Origin: Kineosporia corallincola
Lineage (GTDB): Bacteria > Actinomycetota > Actinomycetes > Actinomycetales > Kineosporiaceae
DNA: 64,000 nt
Reading direction: 5' to 3'
Assembly (NCBI RefSeq): GCF_018499875.1
Contig: NZ_JAHBAY010000003.1
Location: 581,496-645,495, forward strand
Positions 43,012 to 51,179 of the stretch are shown here, piece after piece. The number at the start of each line of letters is the position of its first letter. Positions within the stretch are counted from its first letter, which is position 1. Under the pieces are notes generated by a model that worked only from the letters and a program-made list of their open reading frames with translations, did no database searches and was not told where the DNA came from. A program made the translations under genes and the position numbers.

Positions 43012-44640
43012 ATGAGCCACCTCGTCAACGATGTCGACAGCGCTGTGCAGGATTCGGTAGACGGCCTGGTCCGGGCCTCGGGCGGCAAGCTCGCCCGGCT
43101 CGACGGCTATCCCGACATCAAGGTCGTCGTCCGCACCGACTGGACCCGGGACCGGGTGGCGGTGGTCTCCGGTGGCGGCGCCGGGCACGAACCGGCCCAT
43201 GCCGGGTTCGTCGGCCAGGGCATGCTGACCGCGGCGGTGTGCGGCGAGATCTTCGCCTCGCCGAGCGTCGACGCGGTGCTGGCCGCCATTCTGGCCGTCA
43301 CCGGTGAACCGGGCTGTCTGGTGATCGTGAAGAACTACACCGGCGACCGGCTGAACTTCGGCCTCGCCGTCGAACGGGCCCGCGCGCTGGGCAGATCCGT
43401 CGAGATGGTCGTGGTCGGCGACGACGTGGCGCTGCCCGGCGCGCCCCAGCCCCGCGGCCTGGCCGGCACCCTGTTCGTGCACAAGAGCGCCGGCGCGCTG
43501 GCCGAGTCGGGGGCCTCGCTGGAGCAGGTGCACGCCGTCGCCGCCCGGGTGGCCTCCGGGGTGAAGACGCTCGGCGTCTCGCTCACCGGCGTCGCCATCC
43601 CGGGCCGCCCCTACACCGAGCGGGTCGAGACCGGCACGGCCGAGCTCGGTCTCGGCATCCACGGTGAACCCGGCGCGCAGACCGTCCAACTGGGGGACGC
43701 CGCCACGCTGGTGTCCTCGATCGCGGACTCCGTGGGTGCGGGCGTGGGTGACGGACCGGTCGCTCTCCTGCTCAACAACCTCGGTGGGGTGGCATCGCTC
43801 GAACTCGGCATCGTGCTGCGCGACCTGCTCGGCACCGCACTGGGTTCCCGCGCCGAGCTGCTCACCGGCCCGGCCCCGCTGATGACTTCCCTTTCGGCGC
43901 AGGGCTTCTCGGTGTCCGCCCTGCCGATCGACGAGGAACTGTCCGGCCTGCTGCGGGCGCCGGTCGCACCGCACCTCGCCTGGCCGGGGGCGCTGCCGGT
44001 CGGCGGCCTGACGGTGGCCGACCTGCCCTCGATCGAAACCCCCTCGTTCACACCCTCTTCCGATCCGGCGGTGCGTGACCTGCTGACGGCCGTCAGCCAG
44101 GCCGTGATCGACGCCGAGGAGACGCTGAACACCCTGGACTCCTACGTCGGCGACGGCGACACCGGCTCGACCTTCGCCACCGCCGCCCACCGGGTGCTGG
44201 CGGTACTCGACGACCTGCCCCTGGCCGAGCGTCCGGCCCTGTTCAGCGCCCTGTCCGGGATCCTGGCCACGAGCATGGGCGGATCCAGCGGCGTGCTCGG
44301 CTCGGTGTTCTTCGCCGCCGCCGGAAGTGCCTCCGCCGAAGGGGTTTCCGTGGCCCGGGCGCTGCGGGCGGGTATCGACGCGATGCAGACCTACGGTGGC
44401 GCGGCCGAGGGCGACCGGACGATGCTCGACGCACTGATCCCGGCGGTCGCCGTGCTGCTGGAGGGTGGCTCACCGGCGGACGCGGCCCAAGCCGCCGAGG
44501 CGGCGGCGGTGCGCACCGCCTCGATGACCTCGGCCCGGGCCGGCCGCTCGGCCTACGTGCCCGCGGAGCACCTGGCCGACGTGCAGGACCCGGGTGCGGC
44601 GGCGGTGTCGGTGATGTTCGCGGCGGCGGCCAGGAGCTAG
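43012..44640 (+). CDS. dhaK: Dihydroxyacetone kinase, ATP-dependent (fused DhaK-DhaL)
   Basis: Phosphorylates dihydroxyacetone to DHAP with ATP. The 542-residue protein joins a DhaK domain (about 1-330) with the covalent substrate-binding His217 (in LGIHGEPG) and GGGAGHEPAHAGFVGQGMLTAAVCG, to a DhaL domain (about 355-542) with the ATP/Mg site DSYVGDGDTGSTF and SMGGSSGVL ... DRTMLDALIPA. A fused DhaKL chain is the ATP-dependent (non-PTS) type. ATG 43012 follows TACTCT by 6 nt: leaderless. It would feed glycerol or DHA into glycolysis. It ends in a strong terminator. Confidence 0.94.
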   Translation: MSHLVNDVDSAVQDSVDGLVRASGGKLARLDGYPDIKVVVRTDWTRDRVAVVSGGGAGHEPAHAGFVGQGMLTAAVCGEIFASPSVDAVLAAILAVTGEPGCLVIVKNYTGDRLNFGLAVERARALGRSVEMVVVGDDVALPGAPQPRGLAGTLFVHKSAGALAESGASLEQVHAVAARVASGVKTLGVSLTGVAIPGRPYTERVETGTAELGLGIHGEPGAQTVQLGDAATLVSSIADSVGAGVGDGPVALLLNNLGGVASLELGIVLRDLLGTALGSRAELLTGPAPLMTSLSAQGFSVSALPIDEELSGLLRAPVAPHLAWPGALPVGGLTVADLPSIETPSFTPSSDPAVRDLLTAVSQAVIDAEETLNTLDSYVGDGDTGSTFATAAHRVLAVLDDLPLAERPALFSALSGILATSMGGSSGVLGSVFFAAAGSASAEGVSVARALRAGIDAMQTYGGAAEGDRTMLDALIPAVAVLLEGGSPADAAQAAEAAAVRTASMTSARAGRSAYVPAEHLADVQDPGAAAVSVMFAAAARS

Positions 44641-44664
44641 TCCCCGCGTCGAATACGGTCAAAC

Positions 44665-44706
44665 ACGGGACGGCGCCGGGTCTTTCACGACCCGGCGCCG
44701 TCCCGT
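44665..44706. terminator. Bidirectional terminator between dhaK and nrdJ
   Basis: A perfect 18-bp stem (ACGGGACGGCGCCGGGTC / its complement) with a 6-nt loop (TTTCAC) lies between the convergent dhaK and nrdJ genes and is followed on the plus strand by CGTTCTC. Confidence 0.88.
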
Positions 44707-44742
44707 CGTTCTCACCCGGGATCACCCCCGGGCATCATCAGG

Positions 44743-47697
44743 TCAGCTGCAACCCGAGGTGCTGCCACAGCCCTCGCAGACGTAGCAGGAACCGGCCGGG
44801 CGCATCTTGGTGCCGCAGGTGAAGCACATCGGCGCGTCGGACGTACGGCCCTGCATGGCCTCGAACAGCTCGGCCGACGAGTGCACGGCGGTCGGCGCGG
44901 ACTTCGCCGTGGCGGCGCCGTCGACGTTCACCACCGGCAGCTGGCTGGTCGCGTTGCCCGTGGTCAGCGGCTGGCTGGCCTCGGCCTTCTCCGACTTCTC
45001 GGCCTTCTCCGACGGCGCGGACTGGGCCAGGGTCTCCAGCTCCTCCTCCACGTCCTCGGCGTCGTCCTCGGCCGGCAGGTAGGAGCCGGTGGCCAGCTCG
45101 CGGGCCCGCTCGTCGGCCGAGTAGATGCCCAGCGCCGAGCGCTCCTCGAAGGACAGGTGGTCCAGCGCCAGGCGGCGGAACACGTAGTCCATGATGCTGG
45201 AGCTCATCCGCACGTCCGGGTCGTCGGTCAGGCCGGCCGGCTCGAAGCGCAGGTTGGTGAACTTCTCGACGTAGGTCTCCAGCGGCACGCCGTACTGGAG
45301 CGCGATGCTGATCGCGACCGAGAACGAGTCCATCATCCCGGCCAGGGTGGAACCCTGCTTGCCGAGCTTGATGAAGACCTCGCCCAGGCCGTCGTCGGGG
45401 TAGGAGCCGGCCGTCATGTAGCCCTTGGCGCCGCCCACGGTGAAGCGGGTGGTGATCGACGGACGGGACTTCGGCAGGCGCTTGCGGGTCGGGCGGTACT
45501 CGACGACCTTCTCCACGACCTTCTCGACCGTGGCCGCGGTGGGCACCTCGGTCTTGGTGGCCTTGGCGTCGGAGAGCGGCTGGCCCACCTTGCAGTTGTC
45601 GCGGTACACGGCCAGCGCCTTCAGGCCCAGCTTCCAGCCCTGGAAGTAGACGTCGGCGATGTTCTCGACCGTCGCCGTCTCCGGCAGGTTGACCGTCTTG
45701 GAGATGGCGCCGGACAGGAACGGCTGGGTGGCCGCCATCATCCGCACGTGGCCCATCGGGGCGATCGCCCGCTGGCCCATGGCGCAGTCGAACACCTCGT
45801 AGTGCTCCGGCTTGAGGCCGGGGGCGTCGATGACGTGGCCCTTCTCGGAGATGAACTCGACGATCGCCTCGACCGTCTCCTCGGCGTAGCCGAGCTTGCG
45901 CAGCGCGCGCGGGATGGTCTGGTTGACGATCTGCATCGAGCCGCCGCCGACCAGCTTCTTGAACTTGACCAGCGAGAAGTCCGGCTCGATGCCGGTGGTG
46001 TCGCAGTCCATCATGAAGCCGATGGTGCCGGTGGGCGCGAGCAGCGAGGCCTGCGCGTTGCGCCAGCCGTTCTTCTCACCGATCTTGAGCGACGCCTCCC
46101 ACTCCTGGGTGGCGGCGCGCTGCACGGCGATGTCCATCGGGTGCATGGTGCGGATGGTGTCGTTCGCGGCGGCGTGCTTGCGCATGACCCGGCGGTGCGC
46201 CTCGGCGTTGCGGGCGAAGCCGTCGTACGGGCCGACCACACCGGCGAGCTCGGCCGAGCGGCGGTAGGCCGCACCGGTCATCAGCGAGGTGATCGAGGCG
46301 GCCAGCGCGCGGCCACCCTCGGAGTCGTAGCCCAGGCCGGACTCCATCAGCAGGGCGCCGAGGTTGGCGTAGCCGATGCCGAGCTGGCGGTAGGCGCGGG
46401 TGGTCTCGGTGATCGCCTCGGTCGGGAAGTCGGCGAAGCAGATCGAGATGTCCATCGCGGTGATGACGATCTCGACGGCCTTGGTGAACTTCTCCACGTC
46501 GAACGAGCCGTCGTCCTTGACGAACTTCAGCAGGTTCAGCGAGGCCAGGTTGCAGCTGGAGTTGTCCAGGTGCATGTACTCGGAACACGGGTTGCTGGCG
46601 GTGATCCGGCCCGACTCGGGCGTGGTGTGCCAGTCGTTGATGACGCCGTCGTACTGGATACCCGGGTCGGCGCACTCCCACGCGGCCACGGCCATCTTGT
46701 CGAACAGGGCCTTGGCGTCGACGTACTCGATCACCTCGCCGGTGGTGCGGCTGGTCAGGCCGAACTGCTCACCGAACTCCACGGCCCGCATGAACTCGTC
46801 GGTGACCCGGACCGAGTTGTTGGCGTTCTGGTACTGGACGCTGCTGATGTCGCGGCCGCCCAGGTCCATGTCGAAACCGGCGTCGCGGAGCGCGCGGATC
46901 TTGTTCTCCTCGCGCGACTTGGTCTCGATGAACTCCTCGATGTCCGGGTGGTCGACGTCGAGGACGACCATCTTCGCCGCGCGCCGGGTGGCGCCACCGG
47001 ACTTGATGGTTCCCGCGGAGGCGTCGGCGCCGCGCATGAACGACACCGGGCCGGAGGCCGTGCCGCCGCTGTTCAGCAGCTCCTTGGAAGAACGGATGCG
47101 GGAGAGGTTCAGGCCGGCGCCGGAGCCGCCCTTGAAGATGAAACCCTCTTCCTTGTACCAGTTCAGGATCGAGTCCATCGAATCGTCGACCGACAGGATG
47201 AAGCACGCGCTGACCTGCTGCGGGGCGCTGGTGCCGACGTTGAACCAGACCGGCGAGTTGAAGGCGAAGACCTGGTTGAGCAGCATCCAGGTGAGCTCGT
47301 GCTCGAACACCTCGGCGTCTTCCTCGGTGAGGAAGTAGCCGTTGTCGCGGCCGGCCTTGGTGTAGGTCAGCACGACCCGGTCGATGAGCTGCTTGAGGCT
47401 GGCCTCGCGGCTGTCGGAACCGACGGCGCCGCGGAAGTACTTGGTGGTGACGATCGTGGAGGCGTTCAGGCTCCAGAAGTCCGGGAACTCGACGCCCTTC
47501 TGCTCGAAGATCGTCTCACCCGACTTCCAGTTCGTCTGGACGACGTCCCGCCGCTCCCAGGTGACCTGGTCGTAGGGGTGGACCCCCGCCGTGCTGTAGA
47601 CGCGGTCGATCTTCAGACCGGTGCGACGCACCTGCGGCGCCCCATTCCGCGTCTTGCGCGACCCCTGGCCCGACTGGCCTGAGACGGTCTCCGTCAT
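44743..47697 (-). CDS. nrdJ: Adenosylcobalamin-dependent (class II) ribonucleotide reductase
   Basis: Reduces ribonucleotides to deoxyribonucleotides for DNA synthesis with vitamin B12 as radical source. The 984-residue protein has the class II features: N-terminal substrate domain (FNSPVWFNVGTSAPQQVSACFIL), GGSGAGLNLS, the NPCSEYMHLDNSSCNLASLNL active-site Cys/Glu region, and PTGTIGFMMDCDTTGIEP. An acidic/Glu-Lys-rich linker (about 870-935) leads to a C-terminal Cys cluster (CFTCGTKM ... CYVCEGCGSTSGCS) that relays electrons. ATG 47697 has AGGGGA 7 nt upstream. It lies downstream of nrdR in the same direction. Confidence 0.97.
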   Translation of the reverse strand: MTETVSGQSGQGSRKTRNGAPQVRRTGLKIDRVYSTAGVHPYDQVTWERRDVVQTNWKSGETIFEQKGVEFPDFWSLNASTIVTTKYFRGAVGSDSREASLKQLIDRVVLTYTKAGRDNGYFLTEEDAEVFEHELTWMLLNQVFAFNSPVWFNVGTSAPQQVSACFILSVDDSMDSILNWYKEEGFIFKGGSGAGLNLSRIRSSKELLNSGGTASGPVSFMRGADASAGTIKSGGATRRAAKMVVLDVDHPDIEEFIETKSREENKIRALRDAGFDMDLGGRDISSVQYQNANNSVRVTDEFMRAVEFGEQFGLTSRTTGEVIEYVDAKALFDKMAVAAWECADPGIQYDGVINDWHTTPESGRITASNPCSEYMHLDNSSCNLASLNLLKFVKDDGSFDVEKFTKAVEIVITAMDISICFADFPTEAITETTRAYRQLGIGYANLGALLMESGLGYDSEGGRALAASITSLMTGAAYRRSAELAGVVGPYDGFARNAEAHRRVMRKHAAANDTIRTMHPMDIAVQRAATQEWEASLKIGEKNGWRNAQASLLAPTGTIGFMMDCDTTGIEPDFSLVKFKKLVGGGSMQIVNQTIPRALRKLGYAEETVEAIVEFISEKGHVIDAPGLKPEHYEVFDCAMGQRAIAPMGHVRMMAATQPFLSGAISKTVNLPETATVENIADVYFQGWKLGLKALAVYRDNCKVGQPLSDAKATKTEVPTAATVEKVVEKVVEYRPTRKRLPKSRPSITTRFTVGGAKGYMTAGSYPDDGLGEVFIKLGKQGSTLAGMMDSFSVAISIALQYGVPLETYVEKFTNLRFEPAGLTDDPDVRMSSSIMDYVFRRLALDHLSFEERSALGIYSADERARELATGSYLPAEDDAEDVEEELETLAQSAPSEKAEKSEKAEASQPLTTGNATSQLPVVNVDGAATAKSAPTAVHSSAELFEAMQGRTSDAPMCFTCGTKMRPAGSCYVCEGCGSTSGCS

Positions 47698-47804
47698 TCG
47701 TCCGTTCCCCTTAGTTGCGTGGCGCTTCGGACACGTGGCTGTACCCCGTGCCTGTCTCTTAACTGAATTGAATTGCGTGATGGTGCTTTTGCTGTGCTGT
47801 GCAC

Positions 47805-47840
47805 CGCCGTCACCGTGCCTTCCCCTGCCCGGTGACGGCG
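47805..47840 (-). other. Hairpin in the nrdR-nrdJ gap
   Basis: An 11-bp stem (CGCCGTCACCG / CGGTGACGGCG) with a 14-nt loop lies in the 148-bp gap just after the nrdR stop. On the reverse strand no T-tract follows, so it may be a transcript-stabilising or attenuating hairpin rather than a terminator. No B12-box was found, so it is not called a cobalamin riboswitch. Confidence 0.5.
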
Positions 47841-47845
47841 ATGGG

Positions 47846-48331
47846 TCAGGTGGCGCTCGACGCGGGCGGAGGGCCCGGCTGAAGCTCCCGCTCGGCGCGG
47901 AGCACGGTGATGGCCGACTCGAAGTCCTCGAGCGAGTCGAACGCCTGGTACACACTGGCGAAGCGGAGGTACGCGACCTCGTCGAGCTCACGCAGCGGCA
48001 CCAGGATGGTCAGACCCACCTCGTGCGCCTCGATCTCGGCGCACCCGGTGGCCCGGATCGCCTCCTCGACCTTCTGCGCCAGCCGGGCGAGATCGTCCTC
48101 GCTCACCGGCCGGCCCTGGCAGGCCTTGCGCACGCCGGACATGATCTTGCCCCGACTGAACGGCTCGGTGGCACCCGACCGCTTGACCACGGTCAGGCTG
48201 GCGGTCTCCAGCGTGCTGAAACGCCGCCCGCACTCGGGGCACTGCCGCCGGCGGCGGATAGCGGCGCCGTCATCGGTGCTACGCGAGTCGACCACCCGAG
48301 AATCGGCGTTACGGCAGAACGGGCAGTTCAT
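47846..48331 (-). CDS. nrdR: Transcriptional repressor NrdR
   Basis: ATP/dATP-sensing zinc-ribbon repressor of ribonucleotide reductase genes. The 161-residue protein begins [22 protein letters not shown] and has the second zinc pair [12 protein letters not shown], then the ATP-cone ([44 protein letters not shown]). ATG 48331 has GGGAGGAG 6 nt upstream; an in-frame start 30 nt further upstream is disfavoured. It is the first gene of an nrdR-nrdJ unit with NrdR-box-like sites upstream, consistent with autoregulation. Confidence 0.96.
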   Translation of the reverse strand: MNCPFCRNADSRVVDSRSTDDGAAIRRRRQCPECGRRFSTLETASLTVVKRSGATEPFSRGKIMSGVRKACQGRPVSEDDLARLAQKVEEAIRATGCAEIEAHEVGLTILVPLRELDEVAYLRFASVYQAFDSLEDFESAITVLRAERELQPGPPPASSAT

Positions 48332-48401
48332 GGCGACTCCTCCCGGGAGACTCGCGGACACACGGCTGTGCCATGGGTGACTTCAGCGTGTGGGTAACCG
48401 T

Positions 48402-48417
48402 TGACTAGATGTGGCTG
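48402..48417. promoter_or_regulatory. NrdR box candidate 1
   Basis: The reverse strand reads CCACATCTAG at the core, a fit to the NrdR consensus CwAtATaTwG with substitutions common in GC-rich genomes. It lies about 80 bp upstream of nrdR. Its centre is 32 bp (three helical turns) from that of the next box, as NrdR tandem sites require. Confidence 0.7.
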
Positions 48418-48433
48418 GCTTACAGGTATGTAA

Positions 48434-48449
48434 CTACTACATCTAGGGG
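48434..48449. promoter_or_regulatory. NrdR box candidate 2
   Basis: Core CTACATCTAG, on the plus strand, matches CwAtATaTwG at eight of ten positions. It pairs with box 1 at three-turn spacing. Confidence 0.75.
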
Positions 48450-48798
48450 TAACGCTAGGACGGCAGCCGACGCGATGCAAGCTGCGCCCAGCCCCGCAGG
48501 GGCTGCGGCGAGTCCGCCACGCAGAGGTTCTGGACATCACCGGCCGACCGTGATCCATCGGCCCGTCAGGCGCTCGGGCCGCCGGGCAACATACCCGGTC
48601 CAGCTGGGGCCGCGTGCCCGACCTGCATCATTGCCCCGGCGACTGGGCCAAGTGGGTGACTACCCCGCGCAACTATAGAGCTACCCAGCGCACATGCCGA
48701 TGAGCGTCCGGATTCCGGACGATCATGAGACACGCCGCAGGTGGCAGCCGAAATTGGTGTGGCGAGAGCGACACGGCCGGGCCTCGGTGGGCCTACCG

Positions 48799-48814
48799 TC
48801 GCTACATCTAGTGG
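48799..48814. promoter_or_regulatory. Third NrdR-box-like sequence, isolated
   Basis: GTCGCTACATCTAGTGGCGA contains the same 10-bp core as box 2 plus flanking dyad symmetry. It has no tandem partner and lies about 470 bp upstream of nrdR, just after the LysM gene, so it may be a distal or remnant site. Confidence 0.4.
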
Positions 48815-48847
48815 CGACCGAACGTCACCGGCCGAACATACTGCGCA

Positions 48848-49366
48848 TTATTTGCCCGGAAGGGCGATGCGCTGACCGGCGTTGACGGCCGGGCCGGGGA
48901 GCGCGTTGAGGTCGACGATGTCGGCGACCGTGTCACGCGGGTCGGACTCGGGGGCGATGTCGCCCGCGATGCCCCAGAGCGTCTCGCCCGGCAGCACCAC
49001 GTGGAAGTTCATCGAGACCTCATGGGCCTCGGAGCCGGCCTCGGCGGGACGGTTCAGCAGGAGCACCCCGGCGAGCACCGCCACGGTGGCGGCCAGCAGC
49101 CCACCGGCCCGGAAGACGATGCGACCGCGCCGGGTGAGACGCAGGGGCGGGAGGATCTGCGGAGAGTGATGCCGCACGGGACGGGAGGAGAGCCGGTCCG
49201 CGGGCTTGGCACCTGCCGGGCGGGACACCGCCCGGCGACGCTGGAGAGGCACGCGACCTGCCGCTTTCACGGGGTGAAGACCCCGCGCCCGGCGAAGACC
49301 ACGGACATTTTCCTGCGTACCGGCCGAGTGCGACACCGGAACCTCAACCGTCACACGATGCATCAT
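48848..49366 (-). CDS. LysM-domain protein divergent from lexA (candidate SOS cell-division inhibitor)
   Basis: A 172-residue protein: basic cytoplasmic N-terminus, one membrane segment (GLLAATVAVLAGVLLLN), and a C-terminal LysM-like peptidoglycan-binding domain (FHVVLPGETLWGIAGDIAPESDPRDTVADIVDLNAL ... VNAGQRIALPGK). In mycobacteria and corynebacteria the gene divergent from lexA encodes an SOS-induced cell-division suppressor of this build (Rv2719c/ChiZ; DivS), so the same role is proposed. The start is uncertain: ATG 49366 gives the usual length, while the frame stays open to 49684 and an ATG at 49591 lies closer to the SOS boxes. If 49366 is right, the mRNA has a leader of about 280 nt. 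Confidence 0.78.
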   Translation of the reverse strand: MMHRVTVEVPVSHSAGTQENVRGLRRARGLHPVKAAGRVPLQRRRAVSRPAGAKPADRLSSRPVRHHSPQILPPLRLTRRGRIVFRAGGLLAATVAVLAGVLLLNRPAEAGSEAHEVSMNFHVVLPGETLWGIAGDIAPESDPRDTVADIVDLNALPGPAVNAGQRIALPGK

Positions 49367-49399
49367 GCCCGACGTGGGTGCCACTCGAAAAATCGTCCC

Positions 49400-49415
49400 G
49401 AAGGTGCGCACCTTC
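49400..49415. promoter_or_regulatory. Perfect 16-bp palindrome upstream of the LysM gene
   Basis: GAAGGTGCGCACCTTC is identical on both strands and lies 34 bp upstream of ATG 49366. It could be an operator or simply part of the gene if the longer frame is translated. No regulator is assigned. Confidence 0.35.
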
Positions 49416-49652
49416 AGAGCTCGTAACGGAAGGACCCATTTCGGGCTTTCGACCGGCTTCGGGACCCTTTCCCATTCCCGCACCACCCGCAACCGGGGCC
49501 GGCAGGCATCGCCGGAACGCCGGGAACGCACGGTGCCCACCCGCCGTGCGTGGCGCTGCCGGGCGGACGGCGAAGCAGTCGTCAGGCTCATCCCTCTGAC
49601 TCCAATCAGCGGCTTGATTCTCGGCCGGTACCCCCGGGCGCCCGACCAGCTA

Positions 49653-49668
49653 TCGAACACAGGTTCGA
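49653..49668. promoter_or_regulatory. LexA (SOS) box 1
   Basis: TCGAACACAGGTTCGA is a perfect match to TCGAAC-N4-GTTCGA in the lexA/LysM divergent region, 141 bp upstream of lexA. Confidence 0.92.
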
Positions 49669-49684
49669 TCGAACGCCTGTCCAA
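49669..49684. promoter_or_regulatory. Degenerate SOS-box-like half site
   Basis: TCGAACGCCTGTCCAA directly abuts box 1. The left half is perfect but the right half is poor, so LexA binding is doubtful except cooperatively. Confidence 0.4.
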
Positions 49685-49720
49685 TGTCTACCACCGACCC
49701 GCCGGTAATTCGCGACACGT

Positions 49721-49736
49721 TCGAACACTTGTTTGA
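49721..49736. promoter_or_regulatory. LexA (SOS) box 2
   Basis: TCGAACACTTGTTTGA matches the consensus at 11 of 12 fixed positions and lies 73 bp upstream of the lexA start, a typical autoregulatory site. Confidence 0.88.
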
Positions 49737-49808
49737 AAGTGTCGCCGCCCTTCCCTACGGTGATCGTGTTCGGCGAACCGCCGGGCACAGGGTCATGGAG
49801 GTGTTCAG

Positions 49809-50555
49809 ATGGCTACCGATCCGACCGCCGGCGCCGCGGTACCGGACAAGGGGGGCGCTACGGTGCGCACGCTCCCCGACGGGCCACCCGACGGCGACGG
49901 GCTGACCGTTCGCCAGCGACGTGTGCTGGAGACCATCCGGGAGACCGTCGACCGGCGTGGCTACCCGCCCACCATGCGGGAGATCGGTGAGGCCGTGGGC
50001 CTGACCAGCCCGAGCAGCGTGGCCCACCAGCTGTCCAGCCTGGAGAAGAAGGGCTTCGTCCGCCGCGACCCGAACCGGCCGCGCGCGATCGAGGTGATCA
50101 TGCCGGGCGAGCGGGTGCCGGCGCAGCAGCGTGCGGGCCGGTCCCTGGCCGACGAGCGCGCGGGCGGCTCGGCCCAGCCCTCGCCTTCCTACGTGCCGCT
50201 CGTCGGCCGCATCGCCGCCGGTGGCCCGATCCTGGCCGAGCAGGCGGTGGAAGACGTGTTCGCCCTGCCCCGGCAGCTGGTCGGCGACGGCGAGCTGTTC
50301 CTGCTGAAGGTCGTCGGTGACTCGATGATCGACGCGGCGATCTGCGACGGCGACCTGGTCGCGGTGCGGCGTCAGCCGGTGGCCGAGAACGGCGAGGTGG
50401 TGGCCGCCATGATCGACGGCGAGGCCACGGTCAAGACGTTCAAGCGCAAGGGCGGCGACATCTGGCTGCTGCCCCACAACGACGCGTACCAGCCCATCCC
50501 GGGTAACGACGCCACGATCCTGGGCCGCGTGGTCGCGGTCATGCGCCGGGTCTGA
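49809..50555 (+). CDS. lexA: SOS repressor LexA
   Basis: Represses DNA-damage genes and cleaves itself when RecA filaments form. The 248-residue protein has an actinobacterial N-terminal extension (about 30 residues), a winged helix ([53 protein letters not shown]), the cleavage site A137-G138 in GRIAAGGPI, and the catalytic dyad Ser172 (VGDSMIDA) and Lys209 (ATVKTF). ATG 49809 has GGAGGT 6-7 nt upstream. Two SOS boxes upstream indicate autoregulation and co-control of the divergent LysM gene. A terminator follows. Confidence 0.98.
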   Translation: MATDPTAGAAVPDKGGATVRTLPDGPPDGDGLTVRQRRVLETIRETVDRRGYPPTMREIGEAVGLTSPSSVAHQLSSLEKKGFVRRDPNRPRAIEVIMPGERVPAQQRAGRSLADERAGGSAQPSPSYVPLVGRIAAGGPILAEQAVEDVFALPRQLVGDGELFLLKVVGDSMIDAAICDGDLVAVRRQPVAENGEVVAAMIDGEATVKTFKRKGGDIWLLPHNDAYQPIPGNDATILGRVVAVMRRV

Positions 50556-50566
50556 GTGGATGTCCC

Positions 50567-50598
50567 GAGCCGGTTCCGTGTTCTCGCGGAACCGGCTC
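50567..50598 (+). terminator. Intrinsic terminator after lexA
   Basis: A 12-bp perfect stem (GAGCCGGTTCCG / CGGAACCGGCTC) with an 8-nt loop begins 12 nt after the lexA stop. The following 235 bp to the next gene show no other feature. Confidence 0.82.
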
Positions 50599-50834
50599 CG
50601 TCATGCCCGGGTGGTTCCCCACGAGGGCGGTGTCCGACATCTCACCGGCCCGGTTCAGCGGTTTGGCCCAGCACGATTGCCGTGCGGGTTCAGCGTCGCG
50701 CTACTGTCCTCCGGGCGTCATCCATGTTTCGCTCTGGCTACGCGCCCGCAAACAGCTTCACAGCGGCATCACCACCAGGAAAGACACCGACCCGGCCCGT
50801 TCACCGGTGCCGGCCGGAGAGGAAGGATCGAGCT

Positions 50835-51095
50835 GTGTCCGATCCCGCGCTGGACCTCACGGTCGTCGAGCTCGACACGACCGTCCGCGCCGTCGTCGCC
50901 CGCCAGTTGCGGGTGCCCGCCGGCGACCTGACCGGCGAGGAGCGCTTCACGCTCCAGCTGGACGACTTCTCGCGTCCCGCCCTGCTCACCGCGATGGGCG
51001 AGGCACTCGACGCGACCTTCCCCGACGACTTTCTCGACGGCGTCCACACCGTGGCCGACCTGACCAGTGCCGTGCGGATCTCGCTGCGCGCCTGA
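50835..51095 (+). CDS. Acyl-carrier-protein-like small protein
   Basis: An 86-residue protein with the size and helix pattern of an acyl carrier protein: an N-terminal helix (LTVVELDTTVRAVVARQL), a central LDDFSRPALLTAMGEALDATF in place of the usual DSLxxxELxxxLE-region, and a C-terminal FPDDFLDGVHTVADLTSAVRI that mirrors IPDExxxxIxTVxDxxxxI. A serine is present in DDFSR but not in the canonical DSL context, so phosphopantetheine attachment is uncertain. GTG 50835 has GAGGAAGGA about 9 nt upstream. It stands alone between lexA and dinG; no acyltransferase or ketosynthase partner is nearby. Confidence 0.65.
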   Translation: MSDPALDLTVVELDTTVRAVVARQLRVPAGDLTGEERFTLQLDDFSRPALLTAMGEALDATFPDDFLDGVHTVADLTSAVRISLRA

Positions 51096-51179
51096 GCCGC
51101 GCAGCGCAGACCCGGCGGCCCCAGTCGCCGCTGCCCCAGTAGCCGCTGCCCAGTCGCCGGGCCTCAGTCGCCCGCGGCC

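Larger units (their letters stand above)
48362..48847. other. Intergenic region upstream of nrdR
   Basis: The 486 bp carry the nrdRJ control region near its left side (48400-48450, locally AT-rich) and a GCCCCGCAGGGGC-type hairpin near 48490-48505. No convincing gene. The short frames on both strands lack ribosome sites and family resemblance. Confidence 0.5.

Noticed and set aside
44881..47682. 933-codon forward frame inside nrdJ
   Set aside because: Shadow of nrdJ; composition dominated by Val/Gly/Arg/Leu with no family resemblance.
47698..47845. Cobalamin riboswitch upstream of nrdJ
   Set aside because: The gap is short and no B12-box-like sequence was found; only a simple hairpin is present.
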